This document shows, piece by piece, positions 1 through 5,951 of a DNA stretch of 8,791 nt. The notes beneath the pieces are model-generated. The model did not search any database and was not told the DNA's origin. It worked only from the letters and a program-made list of their open reading frames with translations. Position 1 is the stretch's first letter, and each line of letters opens with the position of its first letter. This DNA comes from DAOMOD01 sp964526035 (GTDB lineage Bacteria; Pseudomonadota; Gammaproteobacteria; Xanthomonadales; BPKI01): assembly GCA_964526035.1 (NCBI GenBank), contig CAZGKE010000144.1, positions 1 through 8,791 on the forward strand, given 5' to 3'. Position numbers and translations under genes: made by a program.

Positions 1-10
1 CACCCCACCC

Positions 11-1228
11 ATGCCCCTCTACCGCTACCAAGCCCTGTCCGCCGCCGGCGAGACCCTCAACGGTCAGATGGAGGCCAGCTCACCCGACGAGGTGGTGTCG
101 CGACTGCAGGACCAGGGGCATATACCGATGCAGGCGATTCCGGCAGACCAGGCGCCTGCCGATGGCCTGCTCGGCGGCCTGCTGCAGAAGCGCGACATGA
201 ACGCGTCCCAGGTGCTGCAGTTCACCCAGCAGCTGGCCACCCTGCTCGGTGCCGGGCAGCCGCTGGATCGCGCCCTGCAGATCCTGCTCGACCTGCCGGA
301 GTCGGAGCGGGCGCGGCGCGTGGTCGAGCGAATTCGTGACGACGTGCGCGGCGGCGCCAGCCTGTCCGAAGCGCTCGACCACCAGCACGGCGTGTTCTCG
401 CGGCTGTACGTCAACATGGTGCGTGCCGGCGAGGTCGGCGGTTCGCTGCACGACACCCTGAGTCGGCTGGCCGATTATCTGGAGCGCAGCAAGGCGCTGC
501 GCGAGCAGGTGATCAACGCCATGATCTACCCGGCCATTCTGGTGCTGCTGGTGTTCGGCGCGCTGCTGATACTGCTTGGCTACGTGGTGCCCAACTTCCT
601 GCCGATGTTCGAGGACATGGGCGAGGAAATGCCGATGATCACCAGCGTCGTGCTGGTGGTTGGCAGCGCCGTGCAGTCGTGGTGGTGGCTGATGATCGCC
701 GCCCTGGTGGGTGGTGTGCTGTTCCTGCGCCAGCAGCTCAAGCTACCCGACAAGCGGCTCGCCTTCGACAGCTGGGTGCTGCAGCGCGGCCTGATCGGCC
801 AGCTGATCGCCAAGGTGGAAACCGCGCGTCTGGCGCGCACGCTGGGAACTTTGGTCCGCAATGGTGTTCCCTTGCTTACTTCGCTTTCGGTCGCAAGGAA
901 CGTGATGAACAATACCGCGCTGGTCGCCGCGCTCGACGAAGCGGCCAACGAGGTGAAGACCGGCAACGGGCTGGCCTGGGCGCTGGGACAGAGCAAGCGC
1001 TTCCCGCGCCTGGCCCTGCAGATGATCCAGGTCGGCGAGGAGTCGGGCGAACTCGACACCATGCTGGTGAAGACCGCCGATACCTTCGACATGGAGGCCA
1101 AGAACACCGTTGACCGCCTGCTGGCGGCGCTGGTGCCAGGCATCACCATCCTCATGGCCGCAGTGGTGGCGATCATCATGCTCGCCATCCTGCTGCCGAT
1201 CCTGCAGATGAGTTCCACACTGGGATAG
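11..1228 (+). CDS. gspF: Type II secretion inner-membrane platform protein GspF
   Basis: 405-residue polytopic inner-membrane protein, full family length. GspF is the platform core that couples the GspE ATPase to pseudopilus growth. Two homologous cytoplasmic helical domains are visible. The first (about residues 68-168) carries QLATLLGAGQPL at 74-85 and VRAGEVGGSL at 137-146; the second (about 270-370) carries LARTLGTLVRNGVPL at 274-288 and VGEESGEL at 341-348. Hydrophobic segments lie near 172-194, 218-240 and 372-398, matching the three-helix family topology. The start MPLYRYQAL resembles the usual family N-terminus, so ATG 11 is very probably correct. The ten visible bases upstream are C-rich with no purine ribosome-binding motif, but a site further left would be outside the window. 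gspG follows after 4 bases. Codons 279-296 use clearly more A/T-ending and rare codons than the rest (see findings). The absence of gspE is only because the window starts here. Confidence 0.97.
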   Translation: MPLYRYQALSAAGETLNGQMEASSPDEVVSRLQDQGHIPMQAIPADQAPADGLLGGLLQKRDMNASQVLQFTQQLATLLGAGQPLDRALQILLDLPESERARRVVERIRDDVRGGASLSEALDHQHGVFSRLYVNMVRAGEVGGSLHDTLSRLADYLERSKALREQVINAMIYPAILVLLVFGALLILLGYVVPNFLPMFEDMGEEMPMITSVVLVVGSAVQSWWWLMIAALVGGVLFLRQQLKLPDKRLAFDSWVLQRGLIGQLIAKVETARLARTLGTLVRNGVPLLTSLSVARNVMNNTALVAALDEAANEVKTGNGLAWALGQSKRFPRLALQMIQVGEESGELDTMLVKTADTFDMEAKNTVDRLLAALVPGITILMAAVVAIIMLAILLPILQMSSTLG

Positions 1229-1232
1229 TCCA

Positions 1233-1655
1233 ATGAAACGAGTTTCCATTCCGCTGCCGAACCAATCCGGCATGTCTCTGATCGAGATGCTTGCCGTGAT
1301 CGTGCTGATCGGCATTGTCATGACCGTGATCGGGCAGAACGTCTTCCAGAATCTGGAGAAGGGCAAGCACAACTCCGCCAAGGCGCAGGTAAGTTCGTTG
1401 TCGATGAAGATCGAGAATTACGCCATGGACAACAGCTCGCCTCCGCAGCGGCTCGAGGATCTGGTTCGCGCTCCCGGCGACGCCCGCAACTGGAACGGTC
1501 CGTACGCGAGAGAGTCGGACCTGAAGGATCCCTGGGGCAACGAGTTCACGTATCGCTTTCCTGGGGAGCACGGTCCTTTCGACCTGATGTCCCTGGGCAA
1601 CGACGGTCGCCCGGGCGGTGAGAAGTTCGCCGCCGACATCGGCAACTGGGAATAG
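1233..1655 (+). CDS. gspG: Major pseudopilin GspG
   Basis: 140-residue major pseudopilin, the subunit that polymerises into the periplasmic T2SS pseudopilus. A 13-residue leader ends in Gly13; the prepilin peptidase site is G13|MSLIE with the conserved Glu at mature position +5 (E18). Mature residue +1 is Met rather than the commoner Phe; I recall Met in Xanthomonas XpsG as well. Residues 15-35 form the hydrophobic assembly helix. The C-terminal part has the GspG hallmarks: LKDPWGNEFTYRFPG (97-111), then FDLMSLGNDGRPGG (116-129) and ADIGNW (134-139). In the family this last region forms the calcium-binding loop, and D124 and D135 are the likely acidic ligands here. The mature protein is about 127 residues, normal for GspG. 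ATG 1233 has GGGA at 1222-1225 seven bases upstream and sits 4 bases after gspF. A 37-base gap follows before gspH, the largest in the cluster. Confidence 0.97.
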   Translation: MKRVSIPLPNQSGMSLIEMLAVIVLIGIVMTVIGQNVFQNLEKGKHNSAKAQVSSLSMKIENYAMDNSSPPQRLEDLVRAPGDARNWNGPYARESDLKDPWGNEFTYRFPGEHGPFDLMSLGNDGRPGGEKFAADIGNWE

Positions 1656-1667
1656 GTCCCCAGGGCG

Positions 1668-1683
1668 CGGTCCGCCGCGACCG
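1668..1683 (+). other. Small hairpin in the gspG-gspH spacer
   Basis: Inverted repeat CGGTC (1668-1672) and GACCG (1679-1683) around a 6-base loop, lying wholly between the gspG stop and the gspH start and ending 9 bases before the gspH ATG. No run of T follows, so it is not an intrinsic terminator. It could protect the 3' end of a processed gspFG message or lower translation of gspH; either role is inference. A 5-bp stem is common by chance in DNA this GC-rich. Confidence 0.35.
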
Positions 1684-1692
1684 GTCACGGCT

Positions 1693-2163
1693 ATGCGCCC
1701 TCATTGCATTTCGCCCCGCGGGCGCCCTGGCGGCTTCACGCTGATCGAGTTGATCGTGGTGATCCTGCTGATCGCGCTGGCGGTCGGGGTGACTGCTTTC
1801 TCGATGTCGTCGATGCTGGAGAGCGCGCGGGTCAACGCCGCCAGCCGCGACCTGGTGGCCGCGCTGCGCTACACCCGTGGACAGGCAATCGTGCAGCGCG
1901 AATCGCAGGCGCTTGAGATCGATGTCGAGGCGCGCAGCTTCACCGTGCCGGGGCGCAAGGCGGTCGAGCTTCCGCGCAGCATCGAGGTAAAGCTTCTGAC
2001 TGCACGCAGCGAGCAGGTAGACGAGTCGCGGGGGCGGATACGCTTTTATCGCGACGGCAGCTCCACCGGCGGCAACGTGCGTTTGATCGCGGGTGAGCGC
2101 GAGTGGCGCGTTGATGTGGCCTGGCTGACCGGCGAAGTCAATCTGCGGGAGACGCAGCCATGA
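1693..2163 (+). CDS. gspH: Minor pseudopilin GspH
   Basis: 156-residue minor pseudopilin of the GspH/FimT family, placed next to the pseudopilus body and below the K-I-J tip in known systems. Leader of 14 residues ending GG, cleavage at G14|FTLIE with Glu+5 at E19, then a hydrophobic helix to about residue 36. The C-terminal beta-rich domain shows the FimT/GspH signature IRFYRDGSSTGGNVRL (116-131) and ends WRVDVAWLTGEV (138-149). The frame is open upstream to a GTG at 1618 inside gspG, which would give a 39-residue leader rich in Ser, Pro and Arg. I prefer ATG 1693 because it gives a normal short leader and almost no overlap with gspG. No convincing ribosome-binding site precedes ATG 1693 (only CACGG close by), so the start is less certain than the identity. 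The stop overlaps the gspI start by 4 bases (ATGA). Confidence 0.93.
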   Translation: MRPHCISPRGRPGGFTLIELIVVILLIALAVGVTAFSMSSMLESARVNAASRDLVAALRYTRGQAIVQRESQALEIDVEARSFTVPGRKAVELPRSIEVKLLTARSEQVDESRGRIRFYRDGSSTGGNVRLIAGEREWRVDVAWLTGEVNLRETQP

Positions 2164-2567
2164 TCCGCCCGGTCCGTCGTGGCTTCAGTCTGATCGAGAT
2201 GATCGCGGCGATGTTCATCCTGGCGCTGGGCCTGGGCCTGCTGCTGCAGGTGCTCGGAGGTTCGCTCAATCAGGCGCGGCGTGCTCAGGAGCAGACCGAG
2301 GCCGCGCTATGGGCGCAGTCGATGCTGGATACCCTGGGTGTCGGCGAGCCGCTGGAGGCGGGCGGCGAAAGCGGCGAGTTCGACGACCGCTACCGCTGGG
2401 ATCTCGAAATCAGCGAGGCCGAGCGGGACAGCGAGAGCGTGATCTCGCCCGATGCGCTGCCCTATACGCTGTACCGGGTCGAGCTGACGGTGCGCTGGGG
2501 CAGCGATGGGCGCGAGCGTAACGCGGTCTTCGAGACGCTGCGCGTGGCCACCCGGGAGATGTTCTGA
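2160..2567 (+). CDS. gspI: Minor pseudopilin GspI
   Basis: 135-residue minor pseudopilin. In characterised systems GspI nucleates the tip complex with GspJ and GspK. Very short leader (8 residues), cleavage at G8|FSLIE with Glu+5 at E13, hydrophobic helix to about residue 32, then an amphipathic helix containing WAQSMLDTL (51-59) that matches the GspI pattern of a polar helix just after the membrane segment. The C-terminal sheet has YTLYRVELTVRW (102-113) followed by GRER and ETLRVA (125-130), the usual GspI ending, so the length is normal. ATG 2160 overlaps the gspH stop (ATGA) and has GGGAGA at 2147-2152 with a 7-base spacer, consistent with translational coupling plus a good site of its own. 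Its stop shares one base with the gspJ start (TGATG). Confidence 0.95.
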   Translation: MIRPVRRGFSLIEMIAAMFILALGLGLLLQVLGGSLNQARRAQEQTEAALWAQSMLDTLGVGEPLEAGGESGEFDDRYRWDLEISEAERDSESVISPDALPYTLYRVELTVRWGSDGRERNAVFETLRVATREMF

Positions 2568-3325
2568 TGACCGGGTCGACAACGGCACGCGGCTTCACGC
2601 TCGTCGAGATCCTGGTCGCCATCGTGCTGCTGGCGCTGCTGCTGGCCACCGCCTACGGCACTCTGGCGGGCGCCACCCGCGCCGCGGCCGGCGGTGAAAA
2701 GCTGGTCGAGGAGATCAACAGGATCCGCGTCACCCAGGAACTGCTGCGCATGCAGTGGAGTCGCGCGCTGCCGTTGCCGTTCGATTTCGACGAGACGGAG
2801 GGCACGCCGCGCCTGTTCGAGGGCGATGCCGAACACGTCCGCTTTGTCGCCCAGATGCCCGGCCATCTCGGCGAGGGTGGGCCGCAGGTGCAGCTGGTGG
2901 AACTGACGTCCGGTCGCGATGGTCTGGATCTGGTGTTCAAGCATCATCCATTGCATCCCACCGATGAAGGCAGCGTCGCTGACGACAGCGAGGGCGTGCT
3001 GCTGCTGTCCGGGCTGCGTGAGGGCGCGTTTCGATTCCGCGGTTACGACGACCAAGGCGAACTTGGCGAATGGCAGGACACCTGGGAAACCCCGGGTATC
3101 CCACCGCTCATGGTGGAGCTTGATCTGGAGCTCGGCGAGGCCAGCCGCGTGACCTGGCCACTCCTTCAGGTGGCGCTGCTGGTCGACAGCGTGCCCGGCG
3201 GCAGCATCCTGCCGACGCGGCCCCCCGGAGGGGCCGATTTCGGGCCGTCGCCGGCCGCCGGTCGGCCAGACGTTCCGGATGTGCCGGATGTACCGGACGA
3301 TCCGCCCGACGATGGAGGCGGTTGA
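2567..3325 (+). CDS. gspJ: Minor pseudopilin GspJ with a Pro/Asp/Gly-rich C-terminal tail
   Basis: 252-residue minor pseudopilin of the pseudopilus tip (partner of GspI and GspK). Cleavage at G9|FTLVE with Glu+5 at E14; hydrophobic helix to about residue 30. The domain then runs through RVTQELLRMQWSRALPLPF (54-72), typical of GspJ, and ends in the strand WPLLQVALLV (197-206), after which family members usually stop. Here about 37 more residues follow (216-252), very rich in Pro, Asp and Gly and including three VPD units (236-244). The tail is encoded by DNA holding a strong hairpin and a 9-base tandem repeat (listed separately). GGGAGA at 2554-2559 lies 7 bases before ATG 2567. The gspK start follows the stop by one base. 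Identity is secure. Whether the tail is functional or translated former spacer DNA is open. Confidence 0.94.
   Translation: MTGSTTARGFTLVEILVAIVLLALLLATAYGTLAGATRAAAGGEKLVEEINRIRVTQELLRMQWSRALPLPFDFDETEGTPRLFEGDAEHVRFVAQMPGHLGEGGPQVQLVELTSGRDGLDLVFKHHPLHPTDEGSVADDSEGVLLLSGLREGAFRFRGYDDQGELGEWQDTWETPGIPPLMVELDLELGEASRVTWPLLQVALLVDSVPGGSILPTRPPGGADFGPSPAAGRPDVPDVPDVPDDPPDDGGG
3218..3236 (+). other. Strong GC hairpin inside the gspJ tail
   Basis: Perfect 7-bp inverted repeat, CGGCCCC (3218-3224) and GGGGCCG (3230-3236), with a 5-base loop. It is followed by ATTT and then GC-rich sequence, so it resembles a weak intrinsic terminator or attenuator, but the T tract is too short for a confident terminator call. 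It is translated as part of the GspJ tail (residues 218-224) and lies about 90 bases before gspK. Confidence 0.45.
3272..3298 (+). repeat. Three tandem 9-base units encoding VPD repeats
   Basis: Three adjacent 9-base units, GTTCCGGAT, GTGCCGGAT and GTACCGGAC, in frame with gspJ, encoding Val-Pro-Asp three times (residues 236-244). The units differ only at the third base of the first codon and the last base. Because the unit is a multiple of three, gain or loss by slippage would change tail length without breaking the frame. Confidence 0.85.
3314..3318 (+). promoter_or_regulatory. Ribosome-binding site deciding the gspK start
   Basis: GGAGG with an 8-base spacer to ATG 3327. It lies inside the end of gspJ. 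It supports ATG 3327 over the in-frame ATGs at 3279 and 3312, because ATG 3312 would overlap the motif itself and 3279 would give an unusually long leader. Confidence 0.8.
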
Positions 3326-3326
3326 C

Positions 3327-4217
3327 ATGCGTACGCATCGAGGGGTCGCCTTCATCGTGGTGATGTGGGTCATTGCCCTGCTGACGGTGCTGCTCGGCAG
3401 CTTTACCCTGCTCGCACGCACCGAGGCCCTGCAGTCGCGGCACCTTTTCGATTCCGCGACCGCGCGTTTCGCAGCCGAGGCCGGACTGCACCGCGCGGTG
3501 CTGGAGCTGTCCAGCCCGGACATGACGACGCGCTGGATGGGCGACGGGCGCAGCTACACGTTCGAATTCGGCGAAGCCGAAGTGCAGGTGCAACTCACCG
3601 ACGAAAGCGGCAAGATCGACATCAACGTTGCCGACGAACTGGTGTTGACCGGCCTTTTTCAGTCCGCGGGCCTGGACGAACTTGCCGTGCAGGGTCTGGT
3701 CGACGCCGTGCTCGACTGGCGCGACCCCGACGACCTGGTGCGCGCCTTTGGTGCAGAACTGGACGACTATGCGGCCGCTGACTACGCGTACGGACCGTCG
3801 AACCGGCCGTTCGCCACCGTGGAGGAGCTGCAGCAGGTGATGGGAATGACCCACGCGGTCTTCCGCAGCATCGAACCGGCGATCACCGTGCACTCCGGTA
3901 GTGCGCAACCGAACCCTGCCTTCGCCACCCTGGAGGCGCTGCTCACCCTTCCCGGAATGGACCCCGACCTGGCCCGGCAGATCATCGAGCAGCGCCAGCA
4001 GCACGACCCGGCCATGCAGGGCGCGCCGGTGGCGATTCTTCCAGACGGCACCCCGGTAGTCGCCCAGCAGGGAGGGCTCACGTATAGTATCCGCGCCCGG
4101 GCCACCCTTCCCAACGGAGCCTGGACCGAGCTGGATGCCACCATCCGCATGGGCGCCCAGGCGCGGGCGGGGCGGCCATTCCAGATCCTGCGCTGGCGCG
4201 ACAGCGACTTCCTCTGA
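3327..4217 (+). CDS. gspK: Pseudopilus tip protein GspK
   Basis: 296-residue large minor pseudopilin that caps the pseudopilus tip. Leader MRTHRG, then G6|VAFIVVMWVIALL: a prepilin-type site followed by a hydrophobic helix. Position +5 of the mature protein is Val11, not Glu. This lack of Glu+5 is a family trait of GspK and fits its capping position. The conserved block LTDESGKIDINVADELVL (90-107) and the later LDWRDPDDLVRAFGAE (129-144) with DDYAAADYAYGPSNRPFATVEEL (146-168) are GspK hallmarks. The helical insertion domain runs about 103-220, with TLEALLTLPGMDPDLA at 201-216, and the protein ends in the strands LTYSIRARA and WTELDATIRM. The start at ATG 3327 is fixed by GGAGG at 3314-3318, one base after the gspJ stop. 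Length is normal. gspL follows after 8 bases. Confidence 0.95.
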   Translation: MRTHRGVAFIVVMWVIALLTVLLGSFTLLARTEALQSRHLFDSATARFAAEAGLHRAVLELSSPDMTTRWMGDGRSYTFEFGEAEVQVQLTDESGKIDINVADELVLTGLFQSAGLDELAVQGLVDAVLDWRDPDDLVRAFGAELDDYAAADYAYGPSNRPFATVEELQQVMGMTHAVFRSIEPAITVHSGSAQPNPAFATLEALLTLPGMDPDLARQIIEQRQQHDPAMQGAPVAILPDGTPVVAQQGGLTYSIRARATLPNGAWTELDATIRMGAQARAGRPFQILRWRDSDFL

Positions 4218-4225
4218 AGAACATC

Positions 4226-5353
4226 ATGTCCGAAAGCGAACGACTTGAACGTCTGTTCGGCCGCCTGCGGACGGCCTACACCCGAAGCCCGTTGCCGGGC
4301 TTCCTGCGCTGGTGGAGCGGCGAGCTGCGCGAGTGCCTGCCGCAAAGCTGGCGGGAATCGTTCGACAGCAAGGGTCGCGCGCTGACCGTGCGGGTAAGTT
4401 CCGATGCTGTGGTCCTGACGCGTGCCTCGGGTGCCGAACTCGGATCAGTCGCCCGTTCGCTTCCAGCGGCCGAACAGCGCAGCGCGGTGACCCGTCTGCT
4501 GCAGTCGGTCGCCGAGGAAACCCCGCGCCAGGTCCTGATCGTGCCGGCCGATGCGGTGCTCACCCGGCGCATGCGGTTCCCGCTGGCAGCGGAAGACAAC
4601 CTGCGCCAGGTGCTCGGCTTCGAAATGGACCGGCAAACGCCGTTCAAGGCCGACCAGGTTCACTTCGACTGGCGCGAACTCGAACGCGACCTGCGTGCGC
4701 GCCAGGTGGAAATCGAGCTGGCGCTGGTGCCGAAACCGGTGGCCGATCCGTTGCTGGCTGCGGCCACCGAGGCCGGCTGTGCGATCGACGCCATGGATTC
4801 CACCGACGCCCGAGGCCATGCGCGCGGTTTCAACCTGCTGCCGGCGGAGCGCCGCGCCAGGCGCGCCAACCTGCGTCTGCGGTTGAATCTGGCCCTGGGA
4901 GCGATCGCGCTGGTGCTGCTGGTGGTGGTGATGCAGCAGTCACTGAGCAATCGCCAGCAGGCAGCGATCGCGATGCGGATGGAAGTCGAGGCGCTGCAGG
5001 AAGAGGCGAAACAGGTGGCGCAGCTGCGCAACGGGCTCGATGAAGCCGCTGCCGGCGCCAATTTTCTCGCCGCCAAGCGCCGCAGCCAGCCGCTCATCGT
5101 CGCCATGCTCGACGAGGTAACGCGCAGGCTGCCCGACGATACCTGGCTGGAACAGCTGCGCCTGAACGAGGGCAAGCTCTGGCTGCGTGGTCTCAGCACC
5201 GCGCCAGCGCAGCTGATCGGCGTGCTCGATCAGTCGCCGCGGCTGACCAATCCGTCGTTCGACGGTGCCATCCAGCCGGATGCGCGCTATGGCCAGGAAC
5301 GTTTCCAGATCCAGGCCGACTACCGGGATGCAGAGGACGGAAGCGATGGCTGA
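4226..5353 (+). CDS. gspL: Assembly-platform protein GspL
   Basis: 375-residue bitopic inner-membrane protein. In known systems its cytoplasmic domain binds the GspE ATPase and its periplasmic domain pairs with GspM. Residues 1 to about 200 form the cytoplasmic actin-like (PilM-like) region, including QVLIVPADAVLTRRMRFPL (102-120) and the GFEMDRQTPFKADQVHFDW stretch (131-149), which is typical of XpsL/GspL. FNLLP (202-206), the motif that marks the PilN-like half, precedes the single membrane segment (about 219-239). A helix (about 243-285) and a ferredoxin-like periplasmic domain (about 286-367, with WLEQLRLNEGKLWLRGLS at 307-324) follow. The start at ATG 4226 has GAAGA at 4216-4220, overlapping the gspK stop. 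Its end overlaps gspM by 8 bases, fitting the tight stoichiometry of the L-M pair. Length is close to that of Xanthomonas XpsL. Confidence 0.94.
   Translation: MSESERLERLFGRLRTAYTRSPLPGFLRWWSGELRECLPQSWRESFDSKGRALTVRVSSDAVVLTRASGAELGSVARSLPAAEQRSAVTRLLQSVAEETPRQVLIVPADAVLTRRMRFPLAAEDNLRQVLGFEMDRQTPFKADQVHFDWRELERDLRARQVEIELALVPKPVADPLLAAATEAGCAIDAMDSTDARGHARGFNLLPAERRARRANLRLRLNLALGAIALVLLVVVMQQSLSNRQQAAIAMRMEVEALQEEAKQVAQLRNGLDEAAAGANFLAAKRRSQPLIVAMLDEVTRRLPDDTWLEQLRLNEGKLWLRGLSTAPAQLIGVLDQSPRLTNPSFDGAIQPDARYGQERFQIQADYRDAEDGSDG
5332..5337 (+). promoter_or_regulatory. Ribosome-binding site for gspM
   Basis: AGAGGA inside the 3' end of gspL with an 8-base spacer to ATG 5346. It favours that start over the in-frame ATGs at 5265, 5280, 5289 and 5328, which would place 20 or more extra codons inside gspL. 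Confidence 0.65.
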
Positions 5354-5951
5354 CGTCTCCCGTGACCGCGCGCTGGCCATCGGCCTGCTGGTGGGGGCTT
5401 TGCTGCTGCTGTACTTCCTCGGCTTCCATTGGTGGTTCGTGCGCGGACATCTCGACCTGTCGCGCGAGATGGCCGACCTGCGCGAGCAGGCCGAACGTTT
5501 CTCCGCCACGATCGCCCAGCGCCCGGCGGTTGAAGCGCAACTCGCCAGGGTGCGCGAATTCGAGGCCAACAACCCCGCGTTCCTGAGCGAAGGCAACTTC
5601 GATGCCGCCAGCGCCACGCTGATCACGCGGATGCGGCGCTCCGTGGAGGCCCACGCGCGCGATCCGCAGACCTGCCAGCTATTGAGCAATCAGCCGGTGC
5701 GCTCGCGCGATCCCGAGCGCTACCTTCGGGTGACCATCAATATCCGCATGCGCTGCGACATCGAGGATTTCGCGGCCGTGGTTCACGATCTGGAAAACGG
5801 CAGTCCTGTCCTTTTCCTCGACAACCTGACCATCGACAGCCGCCGTTTCGGTCGCGTGCCAGGACGCGCGCAGCGGGTGCAGGACTACACCGAGCAGCGC
5901 TTCACCCTGTTCGGCTATGTGCGTCAGAGGGGGCCGGTCGATGGCAGCTGA
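5346..5951 (+). CDS. gspM: Assembly-platform protein GspM (Xanthomonas/Pseudomonas-like type)
   Basis: 201-residue bitopic inner-membrane protein, partner of GspL. Short cytoplasmic N-terminus (1-9), one membrane segment (about 10-29, ending in LGFHWW), a coiled-coil-like periplasmic helix (about 33-75, with EMADLREQAERF at 41-52), then a ferredoxin-like domain. FLSEGNFDAASATLITRMR (79-97) and the later DIEDFAAVVHDLENGSPVLFLDNL (138-161) match the GspM/PilO-type pattern, in which a strand-helix-strand element contains a short pair of helices and a FxxxvxxLE segment. Two periplasmic cysteines, C110 and C137, are the only ones in the protein. ATG 5346 overlaps gspL by 8 bases and its stop overlaps the next gene by 11 bases. 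The identity rests mainly on position after gspL, topology and this fold pattern, since GspM proteins are poorly conserved. Confidence 0.9.
   Translation: MADVSRDRALAIGLLVGALLLLYFLGFHWWFVRGHLDLSREMADLREQAERFSATIAQRPAVEAQLARVREFEANNPAFLSEGNFDAASATLITRMRRSVEAHARDPQTCQLLSNQPVRSRDPERYLRVTINIRMRCDIEDFAAVVHDLENGSPVLFLDNLTIDSRRFGRVPGRAQRVQDYTEQRFTLFGYVRQRGPVDGS
5926..5933 (+). promoter_or_regulatory. Ribosome-binding site for the gspC/xpsN-type gene
   Basis: Purine run AGAGGGGG with a 7-base spacer to ATG 5941, inside the 3' end of gspM. It supports ATG 5941 rather than ATG 5917, which lies upstream of the motif. Confidence 0.75.

Noticed and set aside
1618..1692. Upstream GTG extension of gspH
   Set aside because: It would overlap gspG by 38 bases and add 25 Ser/Pro/Arg-rich residues to a prepilin leader that is already complete from ATG 1693. 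Kept only as an alternative start.
3218..3240. True rho-independent terminator in gspJ
   Set aside because: The stem is strong, but only three T follow before GC-rich sequence, it is inside an intact reading frame, and tightly coupled genes follow. Reported only as a hairpin.
3279..3326. Longer gspK starting at ATG 3279
   Set aside because: It would place 16 extra residues inside the gspJ tail region and ignore the GGAGG site positioned for ATG 3327, which gives a standard short leader.
2462..4004. Long minus-strand open frames (about 353 and 298 codons) opposite gspI-gspJ-gspK
   Set aside because: Same cause: they shadow genes with clear pseudopilin signatures, and their products are Arg/His/Gln-rich without recognisable motifs.
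4083..4088. TATAGT within gspK as a possible internal -10 promoter element for gspL-D
   Set aside because: Close to the consensus hexamer, but there is no -35-like sequence at 16-18 bases upstream and no extended -10 TG, so a promoter cannot be supported.
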